Below the pieces are notes generated by a model. It did no database searches, was not told the origin of the DNA, and saw only the letters and a list, made by a program, of their open reading frames with translations. Made by a program: the position numbers and the translations under genes. A stretch of 64,000 bases of DNA from Campylorhamphus procurvoides (Eukaryota > Chordata > Aves > Passeriformes > Dendrocolaptidae): assembly GCA_013396655.1 (NCBI GenBank), contig WBMV01004887.1, positions 377,978 to 441,977 of the forward strand, read 5' to 3'. This document shows, in pieces, positions 1 through 13,467 of this stretch (the first letter of the stretch is position 1; each line of letters opens with the position of its first letter).

Positions 1-3000
1 GACAGTAACTCTGGCAGAGAGGAAGGCGGAGGGTGTACTGAATGGCACAAGAGATGTCTTCGTGTCTTTAGGTCAGTGAAGGGTGCCTCAGGGGCCTGGT
101 TCACGTTATCAGTCCTGACTATAGAAGTAGAAAAGTGGGGGTAGTTGTCCCCACCTCTTTCCCTACTGTCACTGTGACCCATCAGTTCTGCACAAAAGGT
201 CAGGCTGCATTGCACTTAGCACAAAATGCCATCATGTCATCAAGACACTACAGTGAAGCGTTACAATGGGATCTGAAATTTGGGAAAGGTAGGCATGTGG
301 AACAGTGCAATGCAAGGGATGTCGGAGGAATGCCTGCTGTTCCCCATCCTGGATATTCTCGGAAAGGTGGTGACATCTGCAGTGCACATGTGGACGGTGC
401 TGTTGGGTCAGTGATGCAGGCTGGCCTTGTGGAGCTATGATGGAGCTGCATGGAGGGGCCAAGCCTGGAATTGTGGGCAGCTCTGAGTCAGGTTTGGGGT
501 GCTTTGGTAGTCAGAGGAGTGGGCTGCAAGGTCTGGGCTGTGCCACAGTAATAAGACTGTGTGACGTGCCAGGATCAGCTGCTTGTCCCAGGGGCCAGGG
601 TGGGGTTGCAGTCACAGTGCTGGGGCATTCCCCCATCTCCTGGGGGAGGTGAGCAGAGATGCTGTGTGCTGGAACAGTGCTGTAGGATGCACAAGAGCAC
701 TCCATGTCTGCGTCTGTGTGAAATGAGCTCTGGGGCTTTAAGAAAGGTAGAAACACCGTTTCTTTACCTTCTTTGCCTTCCTTGCAGTGCAGATCCTTTA
801 CTTCCCCCAAGCTCTTCCTGAAGCACAACAGGTACCTCCTGCTCTTCAAACCTCTAAACACCTGTAGTAGGGTGGGTGTATTTTTGTGCTCAGAAACTTG
901 CCTGGTAGAGCTGATAGGTGAAAGGGAGCGTGGCACTGCACTTCGAGCTTTCGTCAGGCAGGCTGAGGGAAGAAGCTGCACAAGGAGAACTGGCTGCCTT
1001 ACAAACAGCAAGGGCTTGTTTTAGAGCTGTCATTTAGGGAGTGATTATTCCCTGCTTTAAGAGGGCAAAAGTTACTTGAGCTGCTCGATGTGGGGGCCTT
1101 GGCCTTTCATACTGAGATAGCCCCCTTGGCTGACTAGGCAGCTTAGTGAGCTTAGTTAAAGTTTGCTGTTTCCCCAGCTAGGGGAGTGCCCAGGTCTGTG
1201 TCTAAACAGGGTTTTTTTAAAGGATCAGCCATGGCTGTGGGGTCTGACCAAAGTGAGCTTTGCCAGCAATCTTTTTCAGCCCGTGATGCACAAGCTGCAA
1301 GCAGCAGGAGAGGTGAGGAGAGCTGGATGTGGCTGACCAGACTGAGAAGGGCAGTAGGGGCATTTGCTCTTTCTGAGGATCATCTGTGTCTCATCTTTTA
1401 TGAAAGGCTTTTTCTCCAAGGACCTCAAAGTAACCCATTAAGCTGCTTTTAATTAGACAAGCTCTTACTTGGAGTAGAAAAGTTTGTCACATTTCCTATA
1501 CTGGGAAACTGAGGCACGGAGCAAGGCTGTGCCAGTGGTAAATGCATGGGCTTGTCAGGAGGGCAGCAACTGGAGTGCAGCATTTCCCCAACTTGCTTTG
1601 CTGTTTTCTCTTCTGGGAATGCTGGAGAGCACCTGGGTGTATGTGCTGAGCTAGGGGTTATCGATAACTTTTTAGTCAGTGCTTGCATCCTGCAGCCCTT
1701 TTCACCATAGATACCACCTCCTTCTTGATTTGCTGCCTCATCTGTAATCGTAGTTCTCTGCTGCCGTTCCCTTGGAGTGTCGTTTTCCCCTCTGTGTGTA
1801 AATCCATATAGGTTGGGTTAGGGTTAGAGAGCAGAATCAAGCTCCATGATCTCTTTAAGGCTTTGGGGTAATTTTTACCTTGGGTTATTGCTGCATGTGT
1901 CTTGCATGATAGCAAAGCTGCAGTAAGCAGATTTGAAGCATACCCGAAAGACTAATGCAAATCAGACCAGCTGCACAGTGGCTTCGCAACTGTGAAACGT
2001 GTGATCTAAGCACAGGTATCTGCCACGTTGACTTTATCTGCGTTAGGATCCCCTGCTTTGACATGCAGATACTGGAACTGAGCGGAAAGTGAGAGAGACA
2101 GCATGGCAAAGAGACATGAAAGGGAGTCTCCCTTCTAGATGCTGAGCCCTTTAAGAAAGAATGGGAAGGTAAGCTGGAGCCCTGAGATTTTAAACTGGTT
2201 GTGCTGAAGAGAGGACTATGGTAGTGCTTTCAGTTTCTCCTTCCTCTGGCACCAATGCTTCTAGCTGGACAGTAGGGAAAAAGAGGAGAATGGAGGCCTG
2301 TGCGGACTGAGCATGTTGGGCATGGACAGATCTTGGAGGCTGCAGCAGCCAGGAAAGGTAGGGGTTTGGAAGAAGGGTTTGCCTGTGTAGGCACTGAGAG
2401 TGGATTGTGCTCGCTGTGTGAGGATGTCGTGTTTTTGTGGAGCTTGTAGTGTGAGGAGTGGCTCTGAGGCAGAGCAAAGGGCAGGGGGAATGAGGAGAGC
2501 GGTGCCCTGGAGTGATCAACATGAGCTGTACACTGTTGCTTAATGCCCCATTTCCAAGGCAAACCTCGGTAGCCCTGATATTCAGGGAGGCAAGATCTCC
2601 TGAAGGCAGGAGAGTGGGGCAGAAAAACAGACTGATTCTCTGCTTTCAGCTCAACCTTCCCTGTACCTTACTTGTGCTAGCAAAAACTGTTCCTTCTTTA
2701 CTGCTTCCAGAGTGGTTTTGGTTCCCTTTTCTCCTTCTCACCTGCCCCAGCAGTTCTCTCCTCCTCACCTTGCTATGTCAGTGCTGTCCAGCTGCAGCTT
2801 TCACCAGCTAACCCAGTTGATGGAGGCAAAACCGACAGAGCAGCCTTGCTTGAAGGGGATATGATTTTCTACATTTTTCTCCTGGGGCCGTGTGAGGTCT
2901 CTGGAGAAGAGGTGGATTAAAGGAATTGCTGTTTCCCAGTCAGCCCTCTGTCCCCAAATACCTCCTGTTGTGCTGTTGTTCAGGGCAGCCTGGCTGCGAG

Positions 3001-3220
3001 CAAGTGGCCATTGTGCTCTCGGATATGTGCGATTGGCACAGAGCCTCTGTGGCCTCAGAATCCCCATCTAGCAGCAACTTTCGGAGGAAGAAGGGTTGAC
3101 CACACCTGCATTCAGCTTGGCCAGGGGGACGATGGGATTGCTTTTGCATAATTTAGCAGTGTCTTGAATTATTTATAGTGCAGTTGTGCTCTGGAACAGT
3201 TTTCTCGCTTCCCGTGAGCT

Positions 3221-3244
3221 GGGGGGGGGTGGGGAGGAAAGGGG
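3221..3244 (+). repeat. G-rich run with quadruplex potential
   Basis: Nine consecutive G, then T, then GGGG, a six-base purine spacer and another GGGG. This could fold as a G-quadruplex. It is isolated in otherwise ordinary sequence and no gene start lies next to it. Confidence 0.5.
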
Positions 3245-5280
3245 AGTTTGTCAGGCATCCAGAGTCTATCACTTAAAGATAAGGAAGTGCTGTGGGTTTC
3301 CTTTCTGCCATATTTGTTCACGTGCAGCTGAACTGCCCTGAAAATCCAGTTCTGGTTTCTGCATCACTCAGGTATATGATACTGAGCATCTCCATGGCTT
3401 GGGACTGTACAAGAGGTTCCTGAGTCCAGAGCCTTGTCTTTGCAGCCAAGAGGCTATGTCAAGCTGGAGACAATGAAGCTTGTGCTTGGATTTAGTCCCT
3501 GACTCAATTACTGTGCTGTGCTGTGGATCTGGGGCAGGGATCTTTGGGACTGTTCTCTGAAATATTCAGATGCTTGAAAGCATGTTTTTGGTTTTGAAGG
3601 CCCATGTTGTCTTGCCAAAGTGATTTTTAGGTTTGGTATGACATGGTCCGTTGGACTTTACAAGAGATCATCAGGATGTGAGCACTTCATAGATCAGTTG
3701 GTTGAGCAGCAAACTGTGCAGCTGCAATTCCCATCGCTTCTCAGTGATTAAACCCTGAAGAGAAACCAATTGAGAGCAGAGGGAGACTGGGGCAGTTTGT
3801 TACAGGCTCTTGCAGCAGCAGAGCATCATGAAGATGAGCTGGGTGGGCTGAGCACTCACCCTTGCTCTGTATGAACCTAATGCTCTTTGTCACTCTGCCT
3901 TGCTCTGGCAGGTTGTTGTACCATGCAGGTGGGCTGTCCTGCTCCTGCCCTGCTTGTCCTGTCGATTTCAACATGACCACTGCACATCTTTCTTGTTCAT
4001 TACTGATTTTCACAGTGTGCTTACACTTTAGTTTTGTCTTTCTCCTCTCCTTCCTTTTTGACCTGTCTGTGGCAGCTGACTTCTCAGAAAACCAGTACAA
4101 TATAAATGTTTGTGTTACTGAAGAACCTGAAGGGGGGCGGGAAAGGGCTGAGGGTGGAGAAGGAAAGAAACTTGGCCTGTAATCAAGTGATTGTGACAGT
4201 AAACTGCTCTGTCTGCTTTACAGTTGAGCAGAAATGCTCAGCTTCCGTGTTTTTAACTGCACAGTGTGTTTGTGGCTCTTGTATTTGGGGAAGAGTTGGT
4301 CAGGCAAACCCTAGATGTTCCCTGGACAAGCTGTGCTGTCCCACCTTACCCTGGCCTCATTCTTGGGTTCTTCAGAATGAAACAAAACCCATTCTTTCAT
4401 TGAATGTTTTACCTCTTGTCAGGGGCATTGGCAACTGGCTAAAAGCAAAATTCCTCCTCAAGAAATAAGGCAATTTAAGGGAAGAACGTGAAGACAAATG
4501 GCCCCCAAATCTGTGTGATGTCCAGGATGCCATTTGATTTCACTGATGAGGACTAGCTTTCTCCCTCTTTCCCCATAGACCTACTCCCAGTTCTTTTTGC
4601 TTGATTTAATCTGGATGTCTGGGTACAGCTTTGCTTAGTGAAAGGGAATGTTTGTGTGGAAGTAGTAAACATATTGTTGAGACCCAGGGCTGCTGCAATG
4701 CCTGTAAACAAGATCCAGTCGTCTGTGGGAGGCAGAAGAGAGATTTATGTGACCCTGAGTTAAGTGCATTAGGAGGCTTTTGATTTCATTCTGGGAAGCT
4801 GCCCCTTTCCGTGGTACCATATGCCTGTTACCGGCATAGAGCTGTTACTGCAGAATTGATTCGTGTGGATTTAATCCGAGGGGCTGTGATGCTGCAGTCA
4901 AAAGGATAACGTAAGCAGGGGGTTGTCTCTGCAAACCAGCGCCCGAGATGCTCTGCAGAGCCCCTGAGCTCATGCCCTTTGTCCATCCCAGAGGTGGGAG
5001 TCTGGGCTGACTTAACTTCTGCCTTGGGGCAAGGCAGCGAAGGGCTCTCTGCCTATCAGCACTTTCTTTATGAAAATAATAACAAAGTGAAGTGACAGCA
5101 AGGGATCCAGGCAGCACTGTCTGGAGGTCTTGCCTAAGTCTTGAAAGAGGAAATGAAGAACAAAGGCAGAAGAGACAAATAAATAAGGGTCTGTTTGTGG
5201 TCCAAGGAAAATTCCCATGGGCTTGTGTAACGTTCTCTGAAAGATGTGACACTCTCTGGGCTGGAGTTAGTTTTTGAGAA

Positions 5281-5361
5281 ATGAAAGGAAAGGGGGAGAA
5301 AAAGGCGAGAGCATGAGAAGGGGGGGTTGGGGAAGGGGGGAAGAGAAGGAGGGAGAGACAC
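5281..5361 (+). repeat. Purine-rich, G-rich low-complexity tract
   Basis: About 80 bases are nearly all A and G on the plus strand, including G runs of 5, 7, 4 and 6 between roughly 5292 and 5340. Such tracts can form quadruplex or triplex DNA. It lies in the presumed MGAT3 intron and I see no gene signal tied to it. Confidence 0.6.
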
Positions 5362-8300
5362 CCTAGAGAAACCCCTCATTGTGGAGTCAGGTTTCTCTAG
5401 TTGTTCCTGGGGAAGAGGGGTTAATGCTCTTTGCATGGGATTGGCTGGTCACCAGACATTCAGAGAACAGGGGGATCTGGGGGCTGCCAAGCGGGACCCC
5501 TGTGGCCTGAAAGGAGGGGAAGGAAGAGGCTGAGAGAGCTCTTCCAAAGAGTAATAGATCGGCTACTGTGGGAAAGTAAGCGCACTGCCAAACCCCAAGT
5601 AGTTGGTGATGGATGGGGGAGGAAAGAGGGTGGGGATGGAGGGCCAGCTCTTCTCCGTGGCCACTAGGGTCTTGCTGCTATTCCATGGCCTCTCTTTATT
5701 TATTGTCTTCCGGGGTTTAATTGCACCCCTCCTTGATCCATCTTGGAAAGCTTTTATCCTGGGGATGCACAAACAATTGCCACCTGCTTCAAAAATAGCT
5801 GGAGGCAATGTTGTTCGTGCCTGCCTGCGTGGGTCTGTGCACTTTACCCATCACCATGGCATCAAGTGCTTGTTGCCTCCTTCCTCCTTTAACTGCCTTG
5901 CTCCGGGCCCACAGGGTACCCACCTCACCTTCTCTGGGCTGTTCAACCTGCATCTCCCTGTTGCGTGGGCTGTTACAAGCCCCAGGGACTCTTCCTGCTT
6001 TCCTTTGCACAGGGATTGCGTGCATGCTCTGTGTGTCTGCCACGTGCTCTTCGCCCAGAGACCCTCAGCTCTGAGGGTTATCTGGGCTGTTCATCTTGGA
6101 GTTGTTCTCAGGATTTGTGACTTGCAGGCCACTTGCTTGGCATGCATAGAGTACCTGCCAGGATCTGCGTTGAAAGCAGTTATCTGCTGCTGGTTCTTCC
6201 AATTCCCTCCTTGAGATGTGCTCCCTCTCTGATCCTGCTGGAAGGAGTTAGTGACCTCATGGTGTTTGTGTGGGGGCCTTGCTGGAGATCTGGTTAGATG
6301 AATGGTGCCTAAAGTTCTGTAATTTTGAATGGCTGAGGATGTATCTACATGATACCACAGTTCTTATGAGAAGTGAACTGCGGAAATAATTTGGGAAGTT
6401 TCTGCTGGTCAGCTGCTTGTTCCCATATCTAGGCATTTTCTTGAAGTTTATTTTTAACCCAGTTAGATCTGCTGCTGATTTGGCTGTAAAAAAAGACTTT
6501 CATATGATTGACAACTTGAATTCCTACAACTGACAGCTGAGGGATGGGTGAGCTGTGAAGGTGGTGAGTGAGGGGAGAGAACCTCTGAAACAACATCCTG
6601 TGTTGCCACATGCCTCACTTGTGGTCTCTGGAAGCATGACACTCTTTTATCCTAGGACAACGTTGTTTTGTCCTGTCCCTCTCTGCAAGGCACCAAGACT
6701 ATCTGGGAGGTCTCGCATTCTTCTTTGATTACCCCATGGTCTATCTGAGGACGTAAGTTGCTTTTGTGTGCAGTTCTGTCCCTTTTTTCTTTCCTATTCT
6801 TCATGGTGGAGTATTCCTTCCCTGTAAGGTACCAAAATCAGTAAGCAGAAAAACTAGCCAACTCTGCTTTGTGCTGCTGTGACCGCTGTGCTCTGGAAGC
6901 ACAGTGAGCAGCAGCAATGCTGTATTTGGCTGGGAGAAAGGCCTCACATCCTTGGTGCGTGTGCATTGCTAAGTGCAATGCCTCAGCTTACCCTCTGATG
7001 TCCTGAGTGACCCAGTCGTGGAGCCAAGTGGTGATGCAAACTCCAGGGCCATCACAGCAGACTTTGTGGAACCAGATGTTTTGAGGAGGCAGTAAGCAGG
7101 GTTGAGGAATAGTCCTTCCAGGATATCAGGCATAAATGAAGGAGAGAGGTGCCACTTTTCCTTTGGCAGAAAGAGCACTCAGACTAGTGGTGTGAAGAAA
7201 TGAAAACTGGCGTCTGAGAGCATCTGAAGGATTAGAGTGTGCAGAGGCATCTCTGAAGCCACGGAAATTCCTACAGTGAGACTGGATTTAGCTGGAGAGA
7301 GGAGATCACCTACAAGGGAGCCCAGTACAACTGAAGGATACAGAGAAGAATATTTGATAGATTGCAGTGGAGTTGGAAATCCAGCTTAATTTTCCTTAGT
7401 ATCCAGTACTGCACCCTTGTGGTGTCCAGGTACTTCTTGGATAAAATTAAATTGATGTCTTGTAGACCATTGCTGGATTTCACTAGTGTTTTCTAGTCTT
7501 CTCTGAGAAGATCTTTTAAACTGGGGGCTGGAGAATTATATAATTATGCTGCTATTAGTATTATGGTAGCTAAAGTAAGAACAATCTGTTCAAGTGGAGG
7601 GTTTTATAATGGACTCTGAAGGTGTTCAGATGCAGGTCTATTCTGCTGTCCTCTGGAAGATAAGTCTTAAGCCAAAATCCTGTCAACCAAGACCATTTTA
7701 TCTCCAGGTCCTGTGCGGAGGGTTTAAGAGCTTCTTTGTCCCACAGTGTGCAGCTGTCTTGCTGTAACTGGAGTTGTGGCATCTAAAATAACCAAGGCTT
7801 AGTCCTCTGACAAGCAGGACAAGACACTTGAAAGAACAGTTGAAGCAATGAAGGCCTGTGGAAGGTGTGGAGTCCAAAGGTACTGTGCTTCCAGAGCTGA
7901 AGAGGTGAGCAGCCTCTTGCTTTAAAAGCTGGAGGCTTTGTGTTGCTTCCACCTTAATTTCTGCATGCAGCAGATGGTAACTACTGGTGTGGAGCATTTG
8001 GGTTTCCTAGAAGAAAGCATAGAAGAGACACCTGGTTTGACTTTTTATGGACCATAGGTGCTGCTGGTCTGTTGAGACCTAGCAAGGTCTTGTATGCAAT
8101 CCGGAGGCTTGTGGTTGACTTGTGCATAATGTGTCTGCCTTCCCTGGGAAGGGGAAGGCAATACCTTTCTTTATGCTGTGCTGTCACCCTTTCCTGGCCA
8201 ACCTCACCTTAGTCTTGTGTAGATTCACCCTTTACCTGTCCTTTTTTTATTTTTTTATTTTTCCTTCAATCCTGTTTTCCTCCTGGCTTGATGAGACATA

Positions 8301-11300
8301 TTAATGGCTAACTCTAGGTGTTACGGTGGCACTCTGTTGAGTGGTCACCTTATATCTCTGCTCACCTTCCTGTGGAAATGGAGGGAAGGTTCTTTGGACA
8401 GAGCCTTCATTCTCCCTTAGTCACTATCCAGGTAAGGCCAGGCTGTGTTGGGGGGCTTTCTCCAGGTGTTTGGGCTGGCAGCAAGTCAGTGGCACCTTGT
8501 GGTCAGTTGCCTCTGAGCTGCAAAGGAAGCACAGAGCATGAGGTATTGCTGCTTTGCATCAGTGCTGTGGGCAGCAGCTCTTGATGAAGGTCGTGTGAGA
8601 ATGCCATATTCCGTCCTTGAAACGTGGAGGGAAACCGATATGGACCTGCTTACGTTCAAACCACCTTGTGCTGTGACTCTGCCAGAACTTCCTGCTGACG
8701 TCCTTGTAGCTTGCTGTCCCTGAAAACAACGTGGCATCCTTCACGTGAGAGAAATGCTGAGACCTAGCTACCTTCTGGTACATCCTGCTTCTCTCTCTGC
8801 TTTTTCTGCTGTCCAGCATTGTATGATAATCTTCTCTTCCTACCCTTAAGCAAAGCACAGTCCTGCTGTCCCCAAGCTTGTTTTGGTTGTAGACAAAAAG
8901 TAAGTTTTATAGTTTCCCCTTTGGTGGGTGCTTGCAGAACAAAAGTAACTTGATATTTTAAGAGTGTTTAGAGGTACTGTGGCTCTGATGCCTGTTGTGA
9001 TTTCTGTTCCCTGGGGATGGCAGGTAAATCTGGTACTTCAGAAATGTGGAGCTTGTCCCATTTGTCTCTAGCTGGAGCAGGGAGAGAGTTGTGGAGTGGG
9101 GGATGGAATTCATACTGGATTTTAATCTGCCATGTGAAAGCAATTCTAATTTGAATTGTTGCTTTGTGTTGAAGTGTCTGAGTGATGGGCAAATATGTTA
9201 GTGCATGGGTGTTATGGGATAACTTTAGGCAGAGGAGATGAGCATTTTGGTATTGTGGAAAAACAAAAGCTTCTGCTCTGACTTGTTCTCCACAGCAGCT
9301 TTTCTCCTGTAACCATGGGAGAGGTCTAAGGAGTCTTGTGTTTCATGCCCTATGGGATGGAGTGTGGGATAGCATGCATCCAGTGGCTTGTCAGTAGCCT
9401 GTTGCCAGCGTTCTTCAGAAGAGAACATGAGGACTGGTGAACTGCCAGTACTTACTGGTGCATATCTTTCTCTCTGGCTTCCTGAAAAATAAGTATATGA
9501 TTTCAGGATGGTATAAATCAACTGGTCACTTGATACAATGGCAAAGTAAAATGATAACAGGTGCCTGTGCATACCACCTCTAGCTTTCCTCCTTCTCTGA
9601 AAGCCCTTCCCCTGCATGGTAGAGACAGAACTTCAAGCAAGGAAATATCAAAGGGCTCCCTTACAAAAAGAAGCTTTCAGCTTGTCTTGCCAGGACTGAG
9701 TGTTGTTGAAGTGGTTTATAACTATGTGTTCCCTAAAGAGCTTTGTATTAATGGCGCTGAGTGTCCATGCTTCTTCTGGCTTTTTCTTCTACTTGAACAT
9801 TAAAGCTTTTCTTACTGCTGTTTTTAACTTGACAGCAACTTGATCACTCCCGGAGATCAAGTTGACTTTTTTTTCCCCTCCTCACTCAAAATTGTCAGAA
9901 GGGAAATATATCTTCTTGCTGTTTTCTGTGTTCCTGCTAACTGATGGCTGCTTTGTGTTAGAGCAGCTGGGATCCTCTGTGACAAACTGATATGTCTCTC
10001 TGACTGGTACCTCCTTTCTCATTTCCACCACATGTAAATGTTTTGGTGAGGGTGGGTATTAACATCTTTCCTGCTGGCCTTTATCCCCAGCTAGCTACTG
10101 CTCAGGCACATCTTTCATTGCAGGGCTGATCAGAGGATATGGGAAGGGATACATGACAGATGGTATTTAGCGTCTTGACTCACCTAAGGGTGCGTGAGTG
10201 TTCTCCACTCCCTGGCAGAGGAATCCCTGGCATGTGAGAACGAAGGTGGTTCCGAGGAAAGAGATTTTGAAGAGGACACACCTTGCTTCTTTGCTTTCCC
10301 CTTTTTGGTGGGGGACTAGAAAATGGGTTCATGTTCCCACTCCCTAACAAACCTAAGTGAGCAGTGGGGATTGCCTCCTGGGACGTGTCAGCAGTGGAAC
10401 AGCAGAGGGTACTGCAGGGCCAGCTTGCTTTGGCAGAGCTGCAGGGAAGGGGTGTGCACACCAGCCCAGGCAATAATGGGGGGAGGCAGTGCAGCTGTGC
10501 CCAGGGCTCGTTTTGCCAGTGGGTGAAGAGCTGCAGAGCTGTGTGCTGAGCCTGGCAGATACTGATGTATGCAAATGTCAAACGAGGAAAATATGCTTTG
10601 CTTCCTAAAACCATATGTCCTGCTATGTTGACACGGTGCACTACATCTCAGAAAGTGGAGCAGTTTGCTGAATGTCAAGAGTTACGGCTTTTTGTCTGAG
10701 AGTTTGCTGTTGCATGCAGAGCATCACAGCCGCCTGAGAAGATGATGTGCCTTGTGTGGTTCCTTCAGCACCTGCCATCAGTCCTGGGATGGCCCAGAGG
10801 AAGCTGGCTGCCCTGCATTTGTGTGTCCTGTAGGAACTGGAGCAAAACCAGCATTACCTGGCAGCTGTTGGGATTGCTGTATTGGAGCAGGCCAGCCATT
10901 CATCTTGCCTGAGTTTCAGTGTCTGAAAGAGCAGCCTGATGTCTGAAGTAATGCCTTGGAGAAGACATAGGACACCTGACTGGAGAAAGCTGTACTCACT
11001 TACCAGTGGTGGACACTTTCTCCTGACAGCCACTCACTGCTAATTTAGTGGTTTTGGCTTCTAGTGCCCTTCTCTTCCCCACACTTCAACACACAGAGCA
11101 AAAACAGGTGACATGCAAGGAAAAGGCACTGAATTCACCTTACAGGTGATCTTACTGCTTCTGCAAGATGTTAACAGAGACTTAAACAAAACAAAAAAAG
11201 ATCCTGGATGTGATGAAATGCTCTTGGGGGTTCTAGCAGCCCCTTGTTTTGCCCCCATGAAGAAAGCTTGACAGCAAGCCTCAAGATGATCCTTTATGGC

Positions 11301-13467
11301 TTTCAGCTGGAGAATACCCAACCCCTTCCTTCATGGCCGTGCCCCCACAAAGGTGACCTCCCACTAGCTGGGCCATGACCAAGCATGTGAGGTCAGGCTG
11401 TGGAGCTGTGGTGGGTGGGTGCCAGAGGCAAGGGCTTGCCCTGGTGCAGCCCCCTGAGGACAGCCAGCATTTCCTCCCTACCCTCCTGCCTGAAGGAATG
11501 GTCTCCTGGAGGTGCACAGAGCCAGCACCCTGCCCTGCCACTGACCTGTGCTGTGTCAAAGTATATCAAAACCATTAACCAATAGAATTAAGCTCTCTTT
11601 TTTCCTTGTTTATTTTTCTTTTCATTTTTTCCCCTCCCATGTCCATGTTGTAACTTTTCTACCAGCTTCAGGCTTGTAGTCTTTCTGTCAGAGCAGGACA
11701 TGGGGCTTCTTGCACTGTCACCCCAGCTCTGGGGACAGTGTCAGTGAATAGTGGCTCTCATTAAAAGCACGGCCACAAAGTGTCCAGAAATGCTTGTTCC
11801 TGATCTGTGGAACACAAGTGTGGACAATCCCTCTACCAAACTCTCTGTTGGAGCCATCTGTAGAGAGCCAGATACGTTTTCCTTTGGGTGGTTGCTATTT
11901 GTCTAAATGCTTTATGGCTTTTCACTTCAGTATTACATTCTCTTCAAGTTAATCAGTAAACGTGCTTTGTGTCTTAATACGCTCTGAAGTGATGGGTGTG
12001 GGCTGGGTGCTTCTTCCCTCTGCTCCCTCAACCTGCCCATGTGTCAGCCTTGAGGAGCCCTTGGGCAGGTGACAGGACAGCCCTGTGGGGCTGAGAGTGT
12101 GAGGCAGCTTCCCTGTGGCCCCCAGGAGCAGGGACTGCCTCTGGTGAAGGCACTGCTGGCACCACAGTGTGCCGCATGGAAGCTTTATAAGTGATGGTGT
12201 GTGGTGTCCCTCAGGAACTTTGGCCCTGGAAAGGGAGACTGTGCTGGGACAGCGCATGCCCAGGGATTTCTGCCTCTTTGCCTGTCACTGGTTGGAGGGT
12301 TTTATATTCCAGGGAGCAAAGGACAGCCTGTGCATTGCAAAGAAGGGCTTTTGGATAATCTTTTTCCTATGCATAGCTTCACCCCAACTTTCCTTTCCCC
12401 AGACAGCACATGGTGAGCATGTTTTTCTCCTTTTCCTTGGTGGAGCATTGTGTGGGATTAGTTTTTCCTTTCTTTCCTTTTTTTTTTGTCCTTTTTCTGT
12501 ATTGTAGTTTTCAATCACTTCTCTGCGTGACAATAGCTTTGTGTTCCTTGCTTGGGCTGGAGAAGGGGAGGTGGGATAGGGAAGGATGAAGGCAATATTT
12601 CATGATGTTTAGAGGGAAGGGCTCTGCATGGCTGGCTTCTTTCTGGCCTGACGTAGATCCATCATGATGCCACAGTATTACCAGCAGAGACAGCTAGGTG
12701 TTTAGTCACCTTGAATCCAGATGAAAAAAACCCTCAGTGTTTGGTCCACAGCAAATGAAAAGCAAAAGGCAACATTTGGAGGTGCAGTGAAGTTGAGAAG
12801 GATGTAGAAGAGTTAATGTGGCTGGATCTTATTTTTGTTTTCCTGTTCCCCATGTGAACTTGGGTAGCATTTCCGAGGAACAAGGGTGGTTTTTCAGGGC
12901 ATGTGTTGAGCAAACACTGAAAAGATATGGGGAGCATGGGCTGCCTCTGGCAGTCTAACATAATGATCTTGGTTCTTAAGAACTGCCTCTCTTACAACGG
13001 TCGTTTTTCAACCATGCCCCCCCTACTCTCACCCTTCCTGCTCTCTCTCCATTTTCCCCCAACCCTCTGATGATGCATGGTCTGAGGAGGTCTGCATTCA
13101 TTTTGTTTCCATCAATGAATAGAGAACAAATCTGCCAACTGCGGTGAGTTCACTGGATCATGAATTGCTGTTATTCTGGATTTCCCGTCTTTCTACCCCA
13201 TTGCCAGTGCCTTTCTTGTCTTTGTGGATTTATGAGAGTCTGACTGATCTAGCAGAAGTTCAGCTTGGTATAAGCCTGCTGAGGCAAAAGGCTGAGTGAA
13301 GATGGCAGGGGGTGGGGAGGAGTAGTTCTTTGATTCGGGTCTCTGAAGATGCATGCTGAGTTTGGTCCAGCTTTCTGCCATCCCCAACCTGTTTTTCTAA
13401 CGATGGTAAACTTTTTGCACTCAGTAACTATTGAATGTGACTTTCCTTTTCATGGCTCTTCCACAGG

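Larger units (their letters stand above)
1..13466 (+). other. Non-coding region upstream of the MGAT3 coding exon (probable intron/5' region)
   Basis: I see no credible coding exon, RNA gene or clear transposon in this 13.5 kb. Open frames here are short or have no coding character. There is no CpG island, so the MGAT3 promoter is probably left of the window. The region ends in a polypyrimidine tract and an AG at 13465-13466 just before the MGAT3 start, which fits an intron. Small landmarks are a G-run (3221-3244) and a purine-rich tract (about 5281-5361). Non-coding 5' exons of MGAT3 could be present but cannot be recognised from sequence alone. Confidence 0.6.

Noticed and set aside
511..1011. 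166-codon minus-strand open frame
   Set aside because: No coding bias or recognisable motif.
1811..1829. Telomere-like GGGTTAGGGTTAG
   Set aside because: Only about two units, which is expected by chance and not an interstitial telomere.
5603..6214. 203-codon open frame in the presumed MGAT3 intron
   Set aside because: Composition is typical of translated non-coding DNA and I recognise no domain or splice context.
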